From NCBI GenBank assembly GCA_028023455.1, contig JAQFVV010000515.1, positions 246,001 to 310,000 on the forward strand: 64,000 nucleotides of DNA, in the 5' to 3' direction. Numbering within the stretch: position 1 is the stretch's first letter; each line of letters begins with the position of its first letter. Below, piece after piece: positions 1 through 13,112 of the stretch. Origin of the DNA: Epiperipatus broadwayi. Lineage: Eukaryota > Onychophora > Udeonychophora > Euonychophora > Peripatidae. The notes under the pieces were generated by a model. The model was not told where the DNA came from. It made no database searches and saw only the letters and a list, made by a program, of their open reading frames with translations. The translations under genes and the position numbers were made by a program.

Positions 1-1019
1 CCTAATATAACTTTACAAATCTATACAGCCATTCACGCCCGACTTAAGTTTAACATTGATATATTTTAATTTATCGGAAAACAGAAATCATAAATAAACT
101 TAAAGAACAAAGTTAAATAAATGGAAATGATTTTAAATAAATAAATAACAAATACATCAAATAACATTATTAATGAAGAATTTAGTTTGGTCAGATAGGA
201 TTCTATTGCATTATTTACTAAAAAGTTTTAAAATTTAGAGTTCTTATTGTTTCAAGTGAATATAAAGTTCTTACGATTTTTAAAACGTCCAACTTTATCT
301 GTTGCTTGCCATGAATGTGAATTCCCACACCGTCCTAAAATTGGTATTCTGTTGGCCAATTTATTTATCCATCCGGAGGTTTTTTGCTTTAACTGGTCCT
401 CAATGTAGAAAAACGATAGTTCATTTCTTTTTCTTTCTTAGCAAAGCTGAAGGGATTGAATCGTGCGTCTTTTTTCAATCCCTTCTCCTTCACTTCCGCA
501 CTAACACATATCTCTCACATCGTAATAATCAATCACTTAAATAATTTCCAAACTTGTCCTTTTTATATTAATGTGAAGGATTGAATTTACATTACGTCAC
601 CGATGCGATGGTCCTTTCGCTGCGGTCCGATTCCATAGGGATTTCTTCTTATTTGCTAACAGTTTCTATTGTTTTCCTATCTGACCGATGTTTTTACATT
701 TAAATGCCCAAGGCTGGTTTACATTTGACTAATTAAATTTATCATTTCCATTTCTGATTAATTAACCTGTTTTCCAAATCAAAGATATATTTAAAGATAA
801 ATTTAAAGATATAATTTTATTTCCAAATCTTTTTAAAATTTAGTTTTAAAATACTTTTTCTTTAATAAAGTTTTATTTTAATAATTTTTCATTATCTGTG
901 CGATTTAATATATAAGAGTTTAAGATGATATTTAATTTCAATTTTTAATTCTTAAAGAAAATTTTTAAATGCGAACTTTTTAATTTACTTTCATGTTTAA
1001 TAAATAAATAAAAAAACAA
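1..1019. other. AT-rich noncoding DNA
   Basis: No coding region is supported. The segment at about 640-790 reads, in reverse complement, like the block at 50100-50200: both share a GGTCAGATA(A/G)GA motif and a TGGGGCA/TGGGCA segment followed by AAATGTAAA(C/G)C. They are therefore probably two copies of an unnamed dispersed repeat in opposite orientations. The rest shows only AT-rich sequence with short homopolymers. Confidence 0.5.
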
Positions 1020-1045
1020 TGTAACGAACGTCTGTGCTCGTTACA
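1020..1045. repeat. Short perfect inverted repeat TGTAACGA/TCGTTACA
   Basis: TGTAACGA at 1020-1027 is the exact reverse complement of TCGTTACA at 1038-1045, with a 10-nt loop. TG...CA ends with TGTAACG resemble the edges of many LTRs, but no LTR body lies between them. It could equally be a small hairpin. Confidence 0.5.
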
Positions 1046-1225
1046 ACAGTGATAGCTAAAACATTATGGATTGGTTTTCAGTTGAGTGAAGTAATATATA
1101 TGTATGTGTGTGTGTGTAAATTTGGTTGACTGAATGAGCTGTCATTTACAGTGTAAGTGAACAAAACTCCCAAGTAACTAACCTGGCCATTTATATCAAT
1201 TTATCTGCATTTTTCAGAACAGTGA

Positions 1226-1620
1226 TAGAATGGTAGGTACCAGATCTCAAAATCCATATATCAAAGCTCAGTTCTGTCACTTCAGGAACTCAAAATTCAT
1301 ATGAACTCTTCCAATGAACTCCTAAGCAACATACCATTTGATCAATACCTTCTTGATTTGGTACAATGCTACAGTGTCAGATTCTGGAACTCAAGGTTCA
1401 TGAATTATGGCCAAAGTCTGACATTTTCAATGCTTAATATCTATGAACTCCAACCATTAAAACTTTCAATTATTTTTCCCTGTGATTTGATGCAATGATA
1501 GAATGGCAGTATCTACTGCTCAAGATCCATGGAATGTGTCCCAAGTCTATCACTTCTAATATTTGAACTTTTTATGAGCAATGAAATCATATGATTATTT
1601 TTTATAAGCTGAGTTGGTTA
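1226..1620 (+). repeat. Degenerate three-unit tandem repeat, about 136-bp period
   Basis: Three diverged units start near 1226, 1365 and 1500. Each has an AGAATGG/CAATGCTA start, a 'tctgg/caagatcca' block, a 'tctgtcactt' or similar block, and a 'tatgaactc' block, then 'catttgat'. Related single copies lie at 37915-38095 and near 40085-40160, so this is a dispersed family and not a purely local expansion. No open frame is conserved between units and the function is unknown. Confidence 0.5.
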
Positions 1621-1849
1621 TAAAATACATAAATTTAGACAATAAGTTAAAAATATTATAAAGCATTAATTGACATCTACCATTAAATAGACATTTTTCA
1701 GTTATTATTTTTGAAAATAGATTAGTAACTACTTCATTTTTCATATAGCTGTTTATATAAATAATATGTTACATATCTTCTCTTAGTATGACTTCACCAT
1801 AGTGAGTTCAAGCTCAATTCACAATTAAATAAGGGACTAATGCATTTTT

Positions 1850-2065
1850 CCTTTAGCAGCAATTTTTTACTTCCTATGATACTATCAAGATATCAAATGT
1901 ACTTTTCAAAATTCCAAAAGCTCCTCACTGATGAAATCCATAAGCTAGAAACTAGTCTGGTCATATTGTATAGGATAATACTGGATAAGGATTTATAAAC
2001 ACTACCATCTGATATCTATTGATTACTAAAGCTTACGCTTGACAGCATAATGATAATAAGAATAC
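1850..2065 (+). repeat. Dispersed repeat copy carrying a hammerhead-like motif
   Basis: The block resembles those at 13113-13405, 14836-15060 (reverse) and 56580-56740. It shows the shared order: CTCCTCACTGATGA, a GAAACTAGTCTGG segment, an 'attg' stretch, 'ggataaggattta', a 'catctgat' block and 'attgattact'. The other half of the fold-back found at 13.1-13.4 kb is not evident here, so this is probably a partial copy. Confidence 0.55.
1914..1969 (+). ncRNA. Degenerate hammerhead ribozyme-like motif (family 2)
   Basis: The core CTGATGA is intact at 1928-1934 and GAAA at 1948-1951. A palindromic ACTAGT stem III at 1951-1956 is followed by the expected C17 at 1957. The outer stem I pairs CCAA (1914-1917) with TTGT (1966-1969). 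The inner stem I (TCCTCA with TGGTCA) is only partly paired, and stem II is poorly paired. I read this as a decayed copy whose layout is confirmed by its relatives at 13243-13297 and 56591-56625. Self-cleavage of this copy is unlikely. Confidence 0.5.
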
Positions 2066-3200
2066 AAGAATTTGTAAGTGAATAGTAATGTCTTAAAATC
2101 ACAAGATATAATTAGTTATGTGATGTCTTGTTGATTTTAAAACACTAGTTATAAATCCTATTTTTATTACTAATATTTTTTTAAAAAATAACATCTATGT
2201 AGGATTTTTAATTATGTCTTGGGATAAAGTAGAAAAAATCAAATATATCAATTTAAAATTTGTCAAAAGACTGCAAAATATATTTGCTAGACAGATAACA
2301 TTTTGCTGAAAATTATAAATCTAATCTTAAATTGATATTCAAGATAATTATACTTTTTATTCTTTAGGTGCTCAAACAAGCGATAATAAAAATAAAAATA
2401 ATCTTTAGAATTGAAATGCTTTGCTAGTTTGGGAGTAAAGTGAGAAATATTGCTGCTTAAAAACCATAGATTGTGTCTAGCTCTATTATGTACATTGTTC
2501 AAACTTCTTATAAATTCCCAAAGAATAAAGCTATTCAATTATCTTGTATTTAATAATTTTTTTTAGAATTTAAAACCAAACATTAATTACATTGTTGAAT
2601 ATTCAGTATTGACTTTGAGCAATTGTTGTATACAAAATGACACTGACCCTGTGTGTAACATGCCCTTTACAATTTGCCTATTGGCTAGTGTTTTTAACCT
2701 ATTTCAAAGTTTATAAATTTTAACTGTAAATTAGATCTTAGCATTGTTTGAACTTCTTATAATTAACGGAGAATGCCTTAGTCAAATTCATTCTTTGCAT
2801 ATATAAAAACAATTCAACTATTGATAAAAAAATTAAAAGTGAACTTTTTTAAAATTGAATTTTAATTAAAGCTTTTGAAAGTTTTAGCGAATTTTTCTAC
2901 AGAAGCACTCATTCCGTTCAATACATGGACACTTCATTCCTGATATATATATATATATAAACAATGCATAATGTTAGCTGAAATCTGTATAAAGTATTTT
3001 AAACATCCCACAATGATTTTATTTTAGCTACACTTTCCTTCAAATAAAGAAAAGTTTGATTTTTGCAGTCTTTTAAATGGAATGTAAAATTCAAGTTTTT
3101 CTTTATGTGAAGGGGAATGTGGCTGAAATAATATAGCAGTTGGGGCATTTAAAATTATATATATATATAGAGAGAGAGAGACAAACAGAAGGAACAAATT
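2066..3200. other. AT-rich noncoding DNA with short microsatellites
   Basis: No gene or RNA is recognised. Short (AT)n tracts lie at about 2943-2958 and 3157-3168, the second running into (AG)n up to about 3180. Confidence 0.5.
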
Positions 3201-3204
3201 ATTT

Positions 3205-3690
3205 TCCACTAGGCTATGAATTTAAGCACTCTAAATATTAAACAAAGGATCAAGAATAGAATGAATCCACAATGAATTCACCTATTCTTGGACACTCTGA
3301 TGTTTATAAACATATCTTTATCAACATCATGAGTTATGACATGAAATGTGTCTGTGTATTTTGTACTGTAACTGACAATGGAAACAACATGCAAACATTA
3401 CATTTTGTTCTGATTCAAACTGTGTATGGAATTTAGGCCCTAAATTGCGAAAAATCAAATGGTTTGCAAGATTTCATGATGGTAGAGAGAGTATAGAAGG
3501 TGATCCATGAATGTATAAAACACAATGTCACATTTTATGTTGTGACTCATGATCTGAGCATTTAGCACTTTAACATTTTGTGGGGAATAGTTAAAACTAT
3601 GTTGCTACGTAACACATGTGTTGACTCAGAGGTGACTCTATAAGTGTCTTGGAGAGAGAACTAGTCACTTTTTCACTGGAATACAATCAA
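3205..3690 (+). repeat. Mosaic of two dispersed repeats, including a MITE right half
   Basis: 3205-3340 matches the tandem units at 13405-13860: 'ggctatgaa', then 'gaatgaatcca', 'tgatgtttataa' and 'tcaacat'. 3440-3690 matches the right half of the mariner-like element at 15365-15564, ending in 'tcactttttcactgg', which corresponds to its terminal inverted repeat. No left terminal repeat is visible here, so this copy is incomplete. Confidence 0.45.
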
Positions 3691-3859
3691 TGATATACTA
3701 AAAATTGTAAAATTAATTTTACTGTTTTGTTTTATTATACATGTTCTTTACGTAATAAGACATATTAAAAAAAATTACTAAAAATCTTTTTTTTATTTTC
3801 ATAACTTTTTGTTTAGCCTAATCTTAACATAGTGACCATTTAGAATAAATCGTTTTCTG

Positions 3860-4372
<513 letters not shown>

Positions 4373-4379
4373 CATTCTT

Positions 4380-7300
4380 AAACAGTAAAAAAAGCTGGAA
4401 AAATAAAAAGAAAAAAAAAGAAATTATGTTATGAATATTTTAGCAAAATACAGTGAATGCTTTATATACTCTAGAAAAAATGTGAATAATGAATCAGTTA
4501 GCCTTTATGTTATATATAATAAACATATGTTGTAGAGCAATCTTAATTAATAATCCACTGCAAGGCAAATGCTATCCAAAACAATTAGTGAAGAAGATAT
4601 TACTTATTAGGTCCTGTAGTAAGGGGTGATCGTTTTAATGCCTCCCCCCCTGTTTTAACCATGTTTCCCTATTAATCAACTAATACTTAGATAGCTACCT
4701 GTATTGCCTATTGCACCACTATCTGGGGGGGGGGGGCTTGAAAATTATATTTCTAATCTACTCGAATTCGAACGCCAATGGGCTAAAAAAAAGTAGTTGC
4801 AATAAACGCTATATCACTATAAATACACACACACATTGGTTTTTAAATATTAATTTAAGTTTAGTCGTAATTCATTTTCAGTTTTTGGTACGCTTTTTAA
4901 ATATAACAGTCCTAATGAGAGAGGGAGAGAATGGGATTCATTATTTATTAAGATCTTTTTTTTTTTTTTTCATTTCTGACAATATTTGAAATGATTAAGA
5001 CTTAACACTCGTTAAAATTCTCCCTCCATCAGATTGATCAATACTAACATTGTAAGAGTCCGTCAAACAGATATGGAGATCGCAAAATAGAACTAATAGC
5101 CCAGCAAATTTTTTCTTGCCAAGCTATTGTCTGGTTAGATGGGATCATTTTTCAGGAACAATCGCAATCGTGCAACGTTTAAACACATCATCTTCTAGGA
5201 AATCCGAATGAACTTAAAAGGGAATTTAATCCGTTTGCGGGATCAAAAGAAACTGTCAACAAACTAAAAATTCGGATGGCAATTAAAACAAATTATAATT
5301 CAAATCTATGCATTATAATGATTATTGATTAATTAACCGCATAATTGAGACCACCTGCAGGCAGAACAAGATATCAATAAGTGAGGTTAAGGATTGGTAC
5401 AGGTAAAATTAATTGTTGCCAACTCTAATTTGAGCTCCTCTAAGAAAACAAGCAGTAGAAATTGTCGACGGAGGGAAAAAATCATTTTTCAGATAAAAGC
5501 GAGAGAAATTTAATTACACCTGTCTTCTTTATCGTTTGAAAATAATTAAATTACATTACTTTGACATGAACGATTTTATTAATTATTGTTACTATTATTT
5601 GTAGATATTTAATCGAATTTAAAAATAAAAAAAATCAAATTTTATTCTGGTCTCTTTAGCCAATTTCTCCTTCATTATTCTCATCGAATTCTAGACAATA
5701 AAAATTACGGACACACTAAACTTCCATCTTGTAAGAATAAATCTTTATCTACAAGGATTTTCGTCACTTTGATAAAATTAATTTCGAATATGTTTAAATA
5801 CAAAATAATCAAATGGTATATAAAAAATAAAATGAATCCCGCTTGGCTTTAAGTTAATTTACTAACTGGAACTGCAGAGACATCTTTTGATAATGTTGTA
5901 AAACTAAATCGATAACTTTAGTTAAAGCATTATTCTATTGAGTATAACGTATATTAAAGCAGCGTAGTTTGGTGGAGAACTAGAGTGGCAGATTCTGGAG
6001 CTAAAAGTTCGAGAAGTGCGATCCAACTCTATTATTACGGAAGCTGAAATCTTCAATTGATCCATTTATTTTTTTTTTTTTTTTTAAAAAAGCGAAGTTT
6101 AATACTATATGTAAATAGAATTGTTAGTTGCTTGGGATGTTATGTGATGATGTTCAAGCACCGGAAACGATACTTTAAATTTTGATCCTGGAATCATTAG
6201 TAGTGAGTAACGGTACTTTGAATTTTGATCCTGGAATCATATTATACTGTTGTTCTAAATGACTCAGATCAACACAAATATGGATAGTTATTTAAAATGC
6301 GACAGCAAGACAGTTAAATCATTATAATTAAGAGCATGTCAATTTTAGTCCCATTTGAAGTGTTTATGAGCAATTTAATTCATTTGGAAAATGAAAACTG
6401 CACAAGTAAAATATACTTAATTAAAATTCAGATACAACCAGTAGACTATTAAAGCCAAAATTGAAATAAATGTCGGCAGTCAAGGAAACTGCATAGTACA
6501 ATGAGTCTTGTAATATGATTTGTTTTCTTATCTGCCTAAGATTTGACTTCAGGCCAATATACTTTGGTAGTTTTTTTTCAGACACCTGATAGGCTTAGCA
6601 TTTTTCTTTTAGAAAGTCAGGCCAAAGTCAATCTAGCTACTGAAATTTGGTTGGTAAATGGGTATTTAGCTGTTAGTTAATGCAGAAAGGGAGAAAGTCC
6701 ATATTAATCTGAGTTGGATAAATATGATCACTGGTGATAGAGATGTTAACTTTCCATAAATAATGTTTCTATGGTTTATCACTATCTTTTAAGATATAAT
6801 GGAAGCAATATGTGTTGCTACAATGGTAACAGCTCCAGAATATAAACATGATAACTGGGAATTAGCTTGAAGTCCATCAAATATATTATATAATAAAGTC
6901 ACTACTATATCATTATCAGCCACTTCTAGATATAAATGAATATAAATATTCTAGCACCAAATAATAAAAAAGTATAGAAAGACGGAAAGAAGGGTGTGTG
7001 GTGACAACACAAATTAATCTATGAAATACATATACTTCACACATATAGCATGCTGGACATTTAATCTGTTTATTTGACATCTTAATAACAACCCCAAAAC
7101 ACAATTTCTTATCCAATATAAGACAAAAAAGAAGAGTTTCTGCTCTAGCACCATCCAGGGCAGAAGAATAGAGAGCTTCATTTTACCTGATACCTTGTAA
7201 TGTTATCTGTTAACGTTCTCTGCATACAATTTTATTTCTTGAAAATCGTCGACATTTAATTATAGTCTTCCATGTATTCTATAATCAACCATGCTAGCAA

Positions 7301-7735
7301 TGATCATCATTTTATGTGGATAGTATAATAGTAAAGCAACAAACTCAAAAGCTAAAAGTTCCTAGATCAATTTTTAGTTGGGAAAATTAAAATGTTTGAT
7401 TGACCAAATGAATAGAAGCATGATATTTAACTGCCATTTGAGAGATTCAAATGTTATGTTTTGAGCAGCTAACCACACGATTATATTTTAATATTGTATC
7501 TCTTTAGAAAGACTTTGAAATTAATGTTTATAACATGAATATGTGCAGCCTCTTTAACAAAAATCTTGCTCATTTAAAAAAAAGTAAATCTATTATGCTA
7601 TAATTTACCCAAAAATCATTGTAGCTGATATTCATCAGAAGCAGTAGAAGCAGAGAGATCAGAGGTTAAAAAAATCACTAGATATGCAGGAAATTTATTT
7701 TATTCTGAAGTAGTTTTCTTCATGCTTTTCTAGAG
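4380..7735. other. AT-rich noncoding DNA with a small duplication
   Basis: No gene is recognised in 3.3 kb. A short tandem duplication at about 6164-6241 repeats a TACTTTRAATTTTGATCC core, followed by TGGAATCAT, with a period of about 58 bp. A short G run lies at about 4724-4736. Confidence 0.5.
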
Positions 7736-7739
7736 CCAT

Positions 7740-8230
7740 CTATTGTAAGCCTGAATAATCAGTGAACTCCAGATAATATAGAACTACAACATCACTATCA
7801 CTATATTGATTTCTGGGTTTTGCCTTCATAAGTGAGAGTTAGGATTTAAAGCTGAATTTGTTATTCTTTGCATCTAGCAGCCACCTTTTCCTTCTTTGTA
7901 TAATAAAACTAATAGTTTAAATTTAAAAAAATTTTGAATCCAATAAATTTGCTTGAACATTTATATAGATTGACACCAGGTCAGTTTCTATTTATTTTAG
8001 TGACACCAGTTTTATGCCTTTTATAAGTTACTTCTATGATTGGATAGTAAGGTGGTTACAAGATGTATGTATACATTAATTCCATCTTTTCTCACTGATG
8101 AAGGTGAAAGACATAATCTAGCCTGGAAATGACAATATTATAGACAATATCATCTAATGCCCATTGATTATTTAAGCTTGCAATAGATAACTCTAGAATA
8201 GAATGCGGAGATTTGCTCATGGAAACATAG
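7740..8230. repeat. Inverted pair of old family-2 repeats
   Basis: 7740-7995 reads in reverse like the units of the 18.4-19.9 kb cluster: 'gattactcagg' style block, a 'CCCAGAAAT' segment and 'aaataaatttgcttgaac'. 8040-8200 reads forward with an intact CTGATGA at 8095-8101, followed by an AGCCTGG segment and 'cattgattattta'. The two halves face each other. Both are strongly diverged. Confidence 0.4.
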
Positions 8231-11200
8231 CAGCAAGAATATGAGAAAGTCGTGTGATGTTATTGATATTATTTTATTTAATTTAAAATATAGTAAATCA
8301 TCAAATGAAAATCATTTTTTTAGAGTAAGCAATATATAATTTTTTTTACATATATATAGTTGATTTAAAATAAATCAAGCTTATTGAAATATGATAATAT
8401 AACTAAAACATTTCCATGGAACAAATAAAAATATTACACTGATTTTTTTTTTTAAAAAAAAAAAACTTCAGATAGGTAACAATTCCAGAACAAATAAAAG
8501 AATACTGAAAAAAGTTATATACAATGATAATTTACAAATTATAAATTTTACATTGCAAATAATGATCAAAATTAGCAAAATGATAAATAAATTATAATAT
8601 GCAATATATTATAATAGTGAGGAAAGTATGGGGTAACATGAAGAAATGGGAAAACATAATCAACTCCATAAAAAAATTAATAGCAATAAACAATGAGCAA
8701 AATAAATATATAAGCAGCATGAATATGAGATTAACATTGTAATAAAAAATAAGTAATTATACTAAAAATAAGTTATAAACTATAAATTAATATTACTAAA
8801 ATATTATTATAAACTACAAATTACACAGCATTACTTATAAATAATCAATTCATCAGCAATCAGAAATTGTCCCTAAAAGAGATTCATTATATCTAACTAC
8901 TACCAAACTTAGAGCAAGACATAACACAATCATTTGGATGCACATATTTAGGTCTAAAATATTTATCATACTATAAAAGAAAACGCTGGGACTATGAGAC
9001 ATGGTGATCATCAATACTCTGGCCATATAGTGCCATTAGTATACAGAACAACTTAAACTAAATTTTCTCTGACAAAAAAATAAAATTCAGTGAATGGAAT
9101 ATATGGTGATACCTTTGTACTATCCAGAGAACTATTGAGATGTCCAAACACAAACATAAACCTCAACATATAAGTCATTTAACTATTATTGCTCTAAATT
9201 AACTCAGGAAGCAAGAACCCTAGAGAGTATCATTGTGAACAAGAGACATATAAATGTATAAGCTTACATTACTATAATTAAAATAGTCTTACTGGGATAA
9301 TTTACAAATCCTTTAAAATGATATTCTATTATGAAATTAAGTTACACATATTGCCAATTTATAAAAAAGATAGTTGGAAGAATAAAGACATTAAAACTAT
9401 ATATTTTTAACAAATATTTAATAAATTAACTAATAAATAATTAAGAAAATTGATTAAAAATATGATATATTCAAACTTAAATACATTTTTATCAACAAAA
9501 GATAATTTCATATAGTAATATTAACTTGTTATTGGTACTTATTAAATTAATTGACCAACATTATTGTTAAACAGTATTAATTTCTCCCTTCATTGATTAA
9601 AATTGCTAAACAACATTTCAAACATAAAAAATTAAATAAACCCTTTTTTCCTTTTTCTATTTTCTATGAAAATGAAAAGGTTCTATACAATTAAATTTTG
9701 GAGTGGAAAATAATGTAAAAACAGAAAAAACATTCCAAAAAAAAACTTAATGAAATTATTGATTAAAACTTATCTATAATTTCAAATATAATGTGTGAAT
9801 TAAAGTATCTTTTTACCATGAATTTATTTCTTATTTGAGTCTTTTTAGGTAGTTGTAGTTTTCAGATTTTTCAATGTTGTTTTTTTTCTTTAGAGATTCT
9901 CCATTAATACATATTTTCAGGTAAACCCACAGAAAGAATTTAACCATTTTTTCCAATATAATATTTTCCAGGGCAGGAAAACCCATAAAAAGATACCCAT
10001 GCTCTTGGATAGAGACAAGGCTTGTTGCAGATTACTTCAGGGTTATTTTACTTCTATGTTTTCTTTAGTGAAAAGGTTACATGGTTGAGATTTGATTATG
10101 TTTATTCCTAGCTAAGGCTTTGCACATGTTATTCTTTAAATCTATTTAAAAACATTTTTCTAAATTAATAGTGAGATGAGTCTTATTTCAGACTTCTAAA
10201 ACTATTTCTCACTGATTTTTCATAGCTGAACTTCTTGTTTTCTTCAATAGATGAATCAGAATTAACTGCTAATCAACAGCTTAATCAAAAATGATTACTA
10301 CTATTTCCTTCAACAATTGGGTTAATAATAAATGTTCATCACAAAACACTGGGGTCTACTTATTGACTCTATCCACAATATTATTTTTTGGAACAGCCCA
10401 TTATCCATTCATTCACATCTTGTCTTCCACATGAGCAAATTAGATGCTGATCAATTGGATCTATATTCACAAAAATATTAATTATATCCCTCCTTTTTAG
10501 CTAAATTGTTTTTTATGCCAAAAATAAAAAAATCTTTTAATTATGCAGATTTGATAAGCACCACTCATTGTTTTGGAGAGATAAAGAGAAAATTAAAAAA
10601 AAAAACTTTAATTAATTAAAACAAAATTTCTTAACAAAAAATGTCAAAATTTACTCTTTTTCCCTTTTTTTTAAAAAAAAAAAAACTTTATTTATTTCTC
10701 TTATTATTATCTTTTAAAAGTCAAAATTGTAACTTATCAATAACTGATTGAAGAGAAAAAACATCCTATTACTTTTTTAACATTAGGACCGTATATTTAA
10801 AATTATTGAAAAGGGTGAAAAATTATTTGATTATTTTTCATTATTTTTTACAAATATTTATAACACATTAAAATAATATTCACATTATTATTTTTTAAAA
10901 CAAGTTTGAGAATTCTTACATTATTATTTAATAAAGAAAAATATTTAAATAAATCAAATACCCTTTACTATTGAAAAAACATGTGTTTAAATATTATTCT
11001 TCAATTCTAACTTATTTTTAAGCTTGTAATATTTAGCAGTTTGTATGTATGTGTACCTGAATGTAAACTGTGTACTTAATAGATTAAAAAATCATTAAAG
11101 TAAAATATAATGTATGTTAAATAATGTTAAAATTTTATGCAGGTAAAAAATTGTGGGGTTTATAGTTTGTGTTTATCTAAATGTACATTTTAATTTTTTA

Positions 11201-11344
11201 TGAGCTTAAAAGATAATGTGATAATTTTATTGAAAAGTATAATTTTATACAATTATAAAGATGTCCTCAGATAGAGAGAGGAAACAAGACCAAATACATA
11301 AAAATTAACTAAGTTATGTCAAGATTGCTTCATTAACTTTAAAA
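8231..11344. other. AT-rich noncoding DNA
   Basis: More than 75% AT by eye, with A and T runs (about 8448-8465, 10591-10605, 10661-10686). No gene, RNA or clear repeat boundary is recognised. Confidence 0.5.
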
Positions 11345-11790
11345 ATACAATGGCAAGATTATATGTCCAATCAATATGTTTTTCAACTTACTTAATGTGA
11401 TTCCACTATTGTAAAATCACATCTTAATTTGATTGAACATATATAAAATGAATGAATAATATAAGATCTGTCTAAAAAGATGTTTTAATATCAACTTGAC
11501 CTTGGTTTTTGTAAGATAGATCTCCAAGTAATTCTAAAGAAATGCAATGTTGATTATTTCTCTTAGAAATATGTGACAGAAAATAGAATATATTGTACAG
11601 CTGTAATTAGACTTGTCAAAATATTTTAGAAAAACAAAATTGCTGTAAATGTGTAATATATTTGTTTATGGATTTGTTTACATAATCTTTGCAAAGCTAA
11701 TTTCTAATACGGTATTCTTATTATTATTTTTTTATTTTTTTTCTTAGAATTGGAATGGCCATACTCATTTGTAATTGTTGCTGATATCAT
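11345..11790 (+). pseudogene. 5'-truncated 3' fragment of an endonuclease-RT LINE
   Basis: This block aligns by eye with 28095-28615, the 3' end of the LINE at 25528-28735. Shared landmarks in order are 'ccaatcaatatgtt', 'ttgtaaaatcacat', an 'aatgcaatgttgatt' block, 'agaatatattgtacagctgtaatt' as a degraded 'IIHWRATI' region, and a 3' 'catactcatttgtaa' end. It corresponds to the C-terminal zinc-finger part of that LINE and its 3' UTR. Many stops and indels make it a dead fragment, older than the 25.5-kb copy. Confidence 0.6.
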
Positions 11791-12011
11791 TTAGAGATAT
11801 ACCAACCATAAAACCTTTATATTCTTAAGCTGGCACCCATAAAATTCATAGCTATCTTTTCATTCTGAAGTTCAATTGTGGATAAAACTTAAGTTTTATC
11901 CAAATAACAGAGAAATGTTTTGTAAGCTTAACATTTTTTAAGGTAGCATATAGCCAATGCAGCAGGGCATCCAACTAATAGCTGGTAAACAAGTATTTAG
12001 CTATTCTAAGA

Positions 12012-12355
12012 TAATTAAAGTGAAAGGCTGAAAACCTCTTGCATGCACTTTTAGAATGCTTATATGACAGCCAATCAGATGTAATGATGACTGTATAGGG
12101 AGCTCTTAAGTCACAACACAAGACAGAGATTTTATAAGAAAAAGATGGTTCTACCTTTTCTTTACTTAAATTTCTATATATATAAAGCCAGTCTGAAGCA
12201 TTTTGACTTAAGTCCAAATGCTTCAGACTGGCTAAAATCTCTGTCTTGTGTTGCAACTTAGGAGCTTTCTATACAGTCATCATTTCATCTGATTGGCTGT
12301 CATATAAGCATTCTAAAAGCACATGCAAGAGGTTTTCAGCCTTTCCCTCTAATTA
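12012..12355. mobile_element. Fold-back element with about 115-bp inverted arms
   Basis: The left arm (about 12012-12136) and the right arm (about 12232-12355) are inverted copies with about 90% identity. Both begin TAATTA..AAAGG, and both contain the segment 'ctgaaaacctcttgcatg', a 'gccaatcagatg' block and 'agacagagatttta' on the left-arm strand. A second inner hairpin pairs GCCAGTCTGAAGCATTT with its complement around an 11-nt TGACTTAAGTC core. No coding capacity is present. It is a non-autonomous fold-back element or MITE whose family I cannot name. Confidence 0.75.
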
Positions 12356-12431
12356 CAAACTGTTTTGCATTTAATAAATAATATTTATATATGTTACTAC
12401 TCTAAGATAAAAAAAATAGCAAGATTGAAAC

Positions 12432-12850
12432 TATATGTTGGACTATTTCCATCATCTAGAATTAATTGTTAAATGATTTTAGAAAAATTCAAATTTTATT
12501 TAAATATTTCTGTATATAATAAAATGTTTCAACAGAATTATTTTCTCTCTTCTTTGGGTATTTCTAGCCTGACCAATGATAGCACTAGCATAAGAATTGA
12601 ACTAGGGATCTCAAGATTTACGGATATTGAATTTAAGGGATTCTCAATTTTAAAATCCACTGGTTAAATTCCCATGCTTTTATTGTTCAGGACAGCAACG
12701 TCTAAAGAAGAAAAAAATAATAACACATAAAACATAACATGTGTTATATTATTAATAATGGAAATATAGTTGAAAAGTTCAAATAAAGTTTGAATTTTCC
12801 TAAAGACATTTAATAATTAATATTAGGTGATAGAAATAGTTCAACAAATA
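12432..12850. mobile_element. MITE with TATATGTTGGAC-type terminal repeats
   Basis: The left end TATATGTTGGAC..., about 55 bp, is inverted at the right end (about 12790-12850). The same terminal sequence forms the compact hairpin at 15133-15260. The interior (12560-12700) resembles 46690-46985: a 'gaattgaactagggatct' style block, 'gatattgaatttaagg' and 'ccactggttaaatt'. The interior is thus either part of the element or an inserted older repeat. Confidence 0.55.
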
Positions 12851-13112
12851 ATTACTACTAAAATAGATGAATGAATATCAGATATAAAAGAGGAATAAAT
12901 AAAATGTGTGAATGAATATCCAATATTAAAATAAGAGTATCAAAGAATTGATGCGTAAATACTTGATATGAAAGATAATTTAAAAAAAAGAATAAACATT
13001 CTGTTGTAATATTAAAAAATATTTTGATTCTGCATGATTTCATTTTTTACAATCATGATCATATAATTCTTATCATCACATGATCACCATTTCTTATGCT
13101 TTCTCATAACTG

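Noticed and set aside
8095-8101. Complete hammerhead at the intact CTGATGA near 8.1 kb
   Set aside because: No GAAA at the right spacing and no stem I pairing; it is kept only as part of a diverged family-2 repeat.
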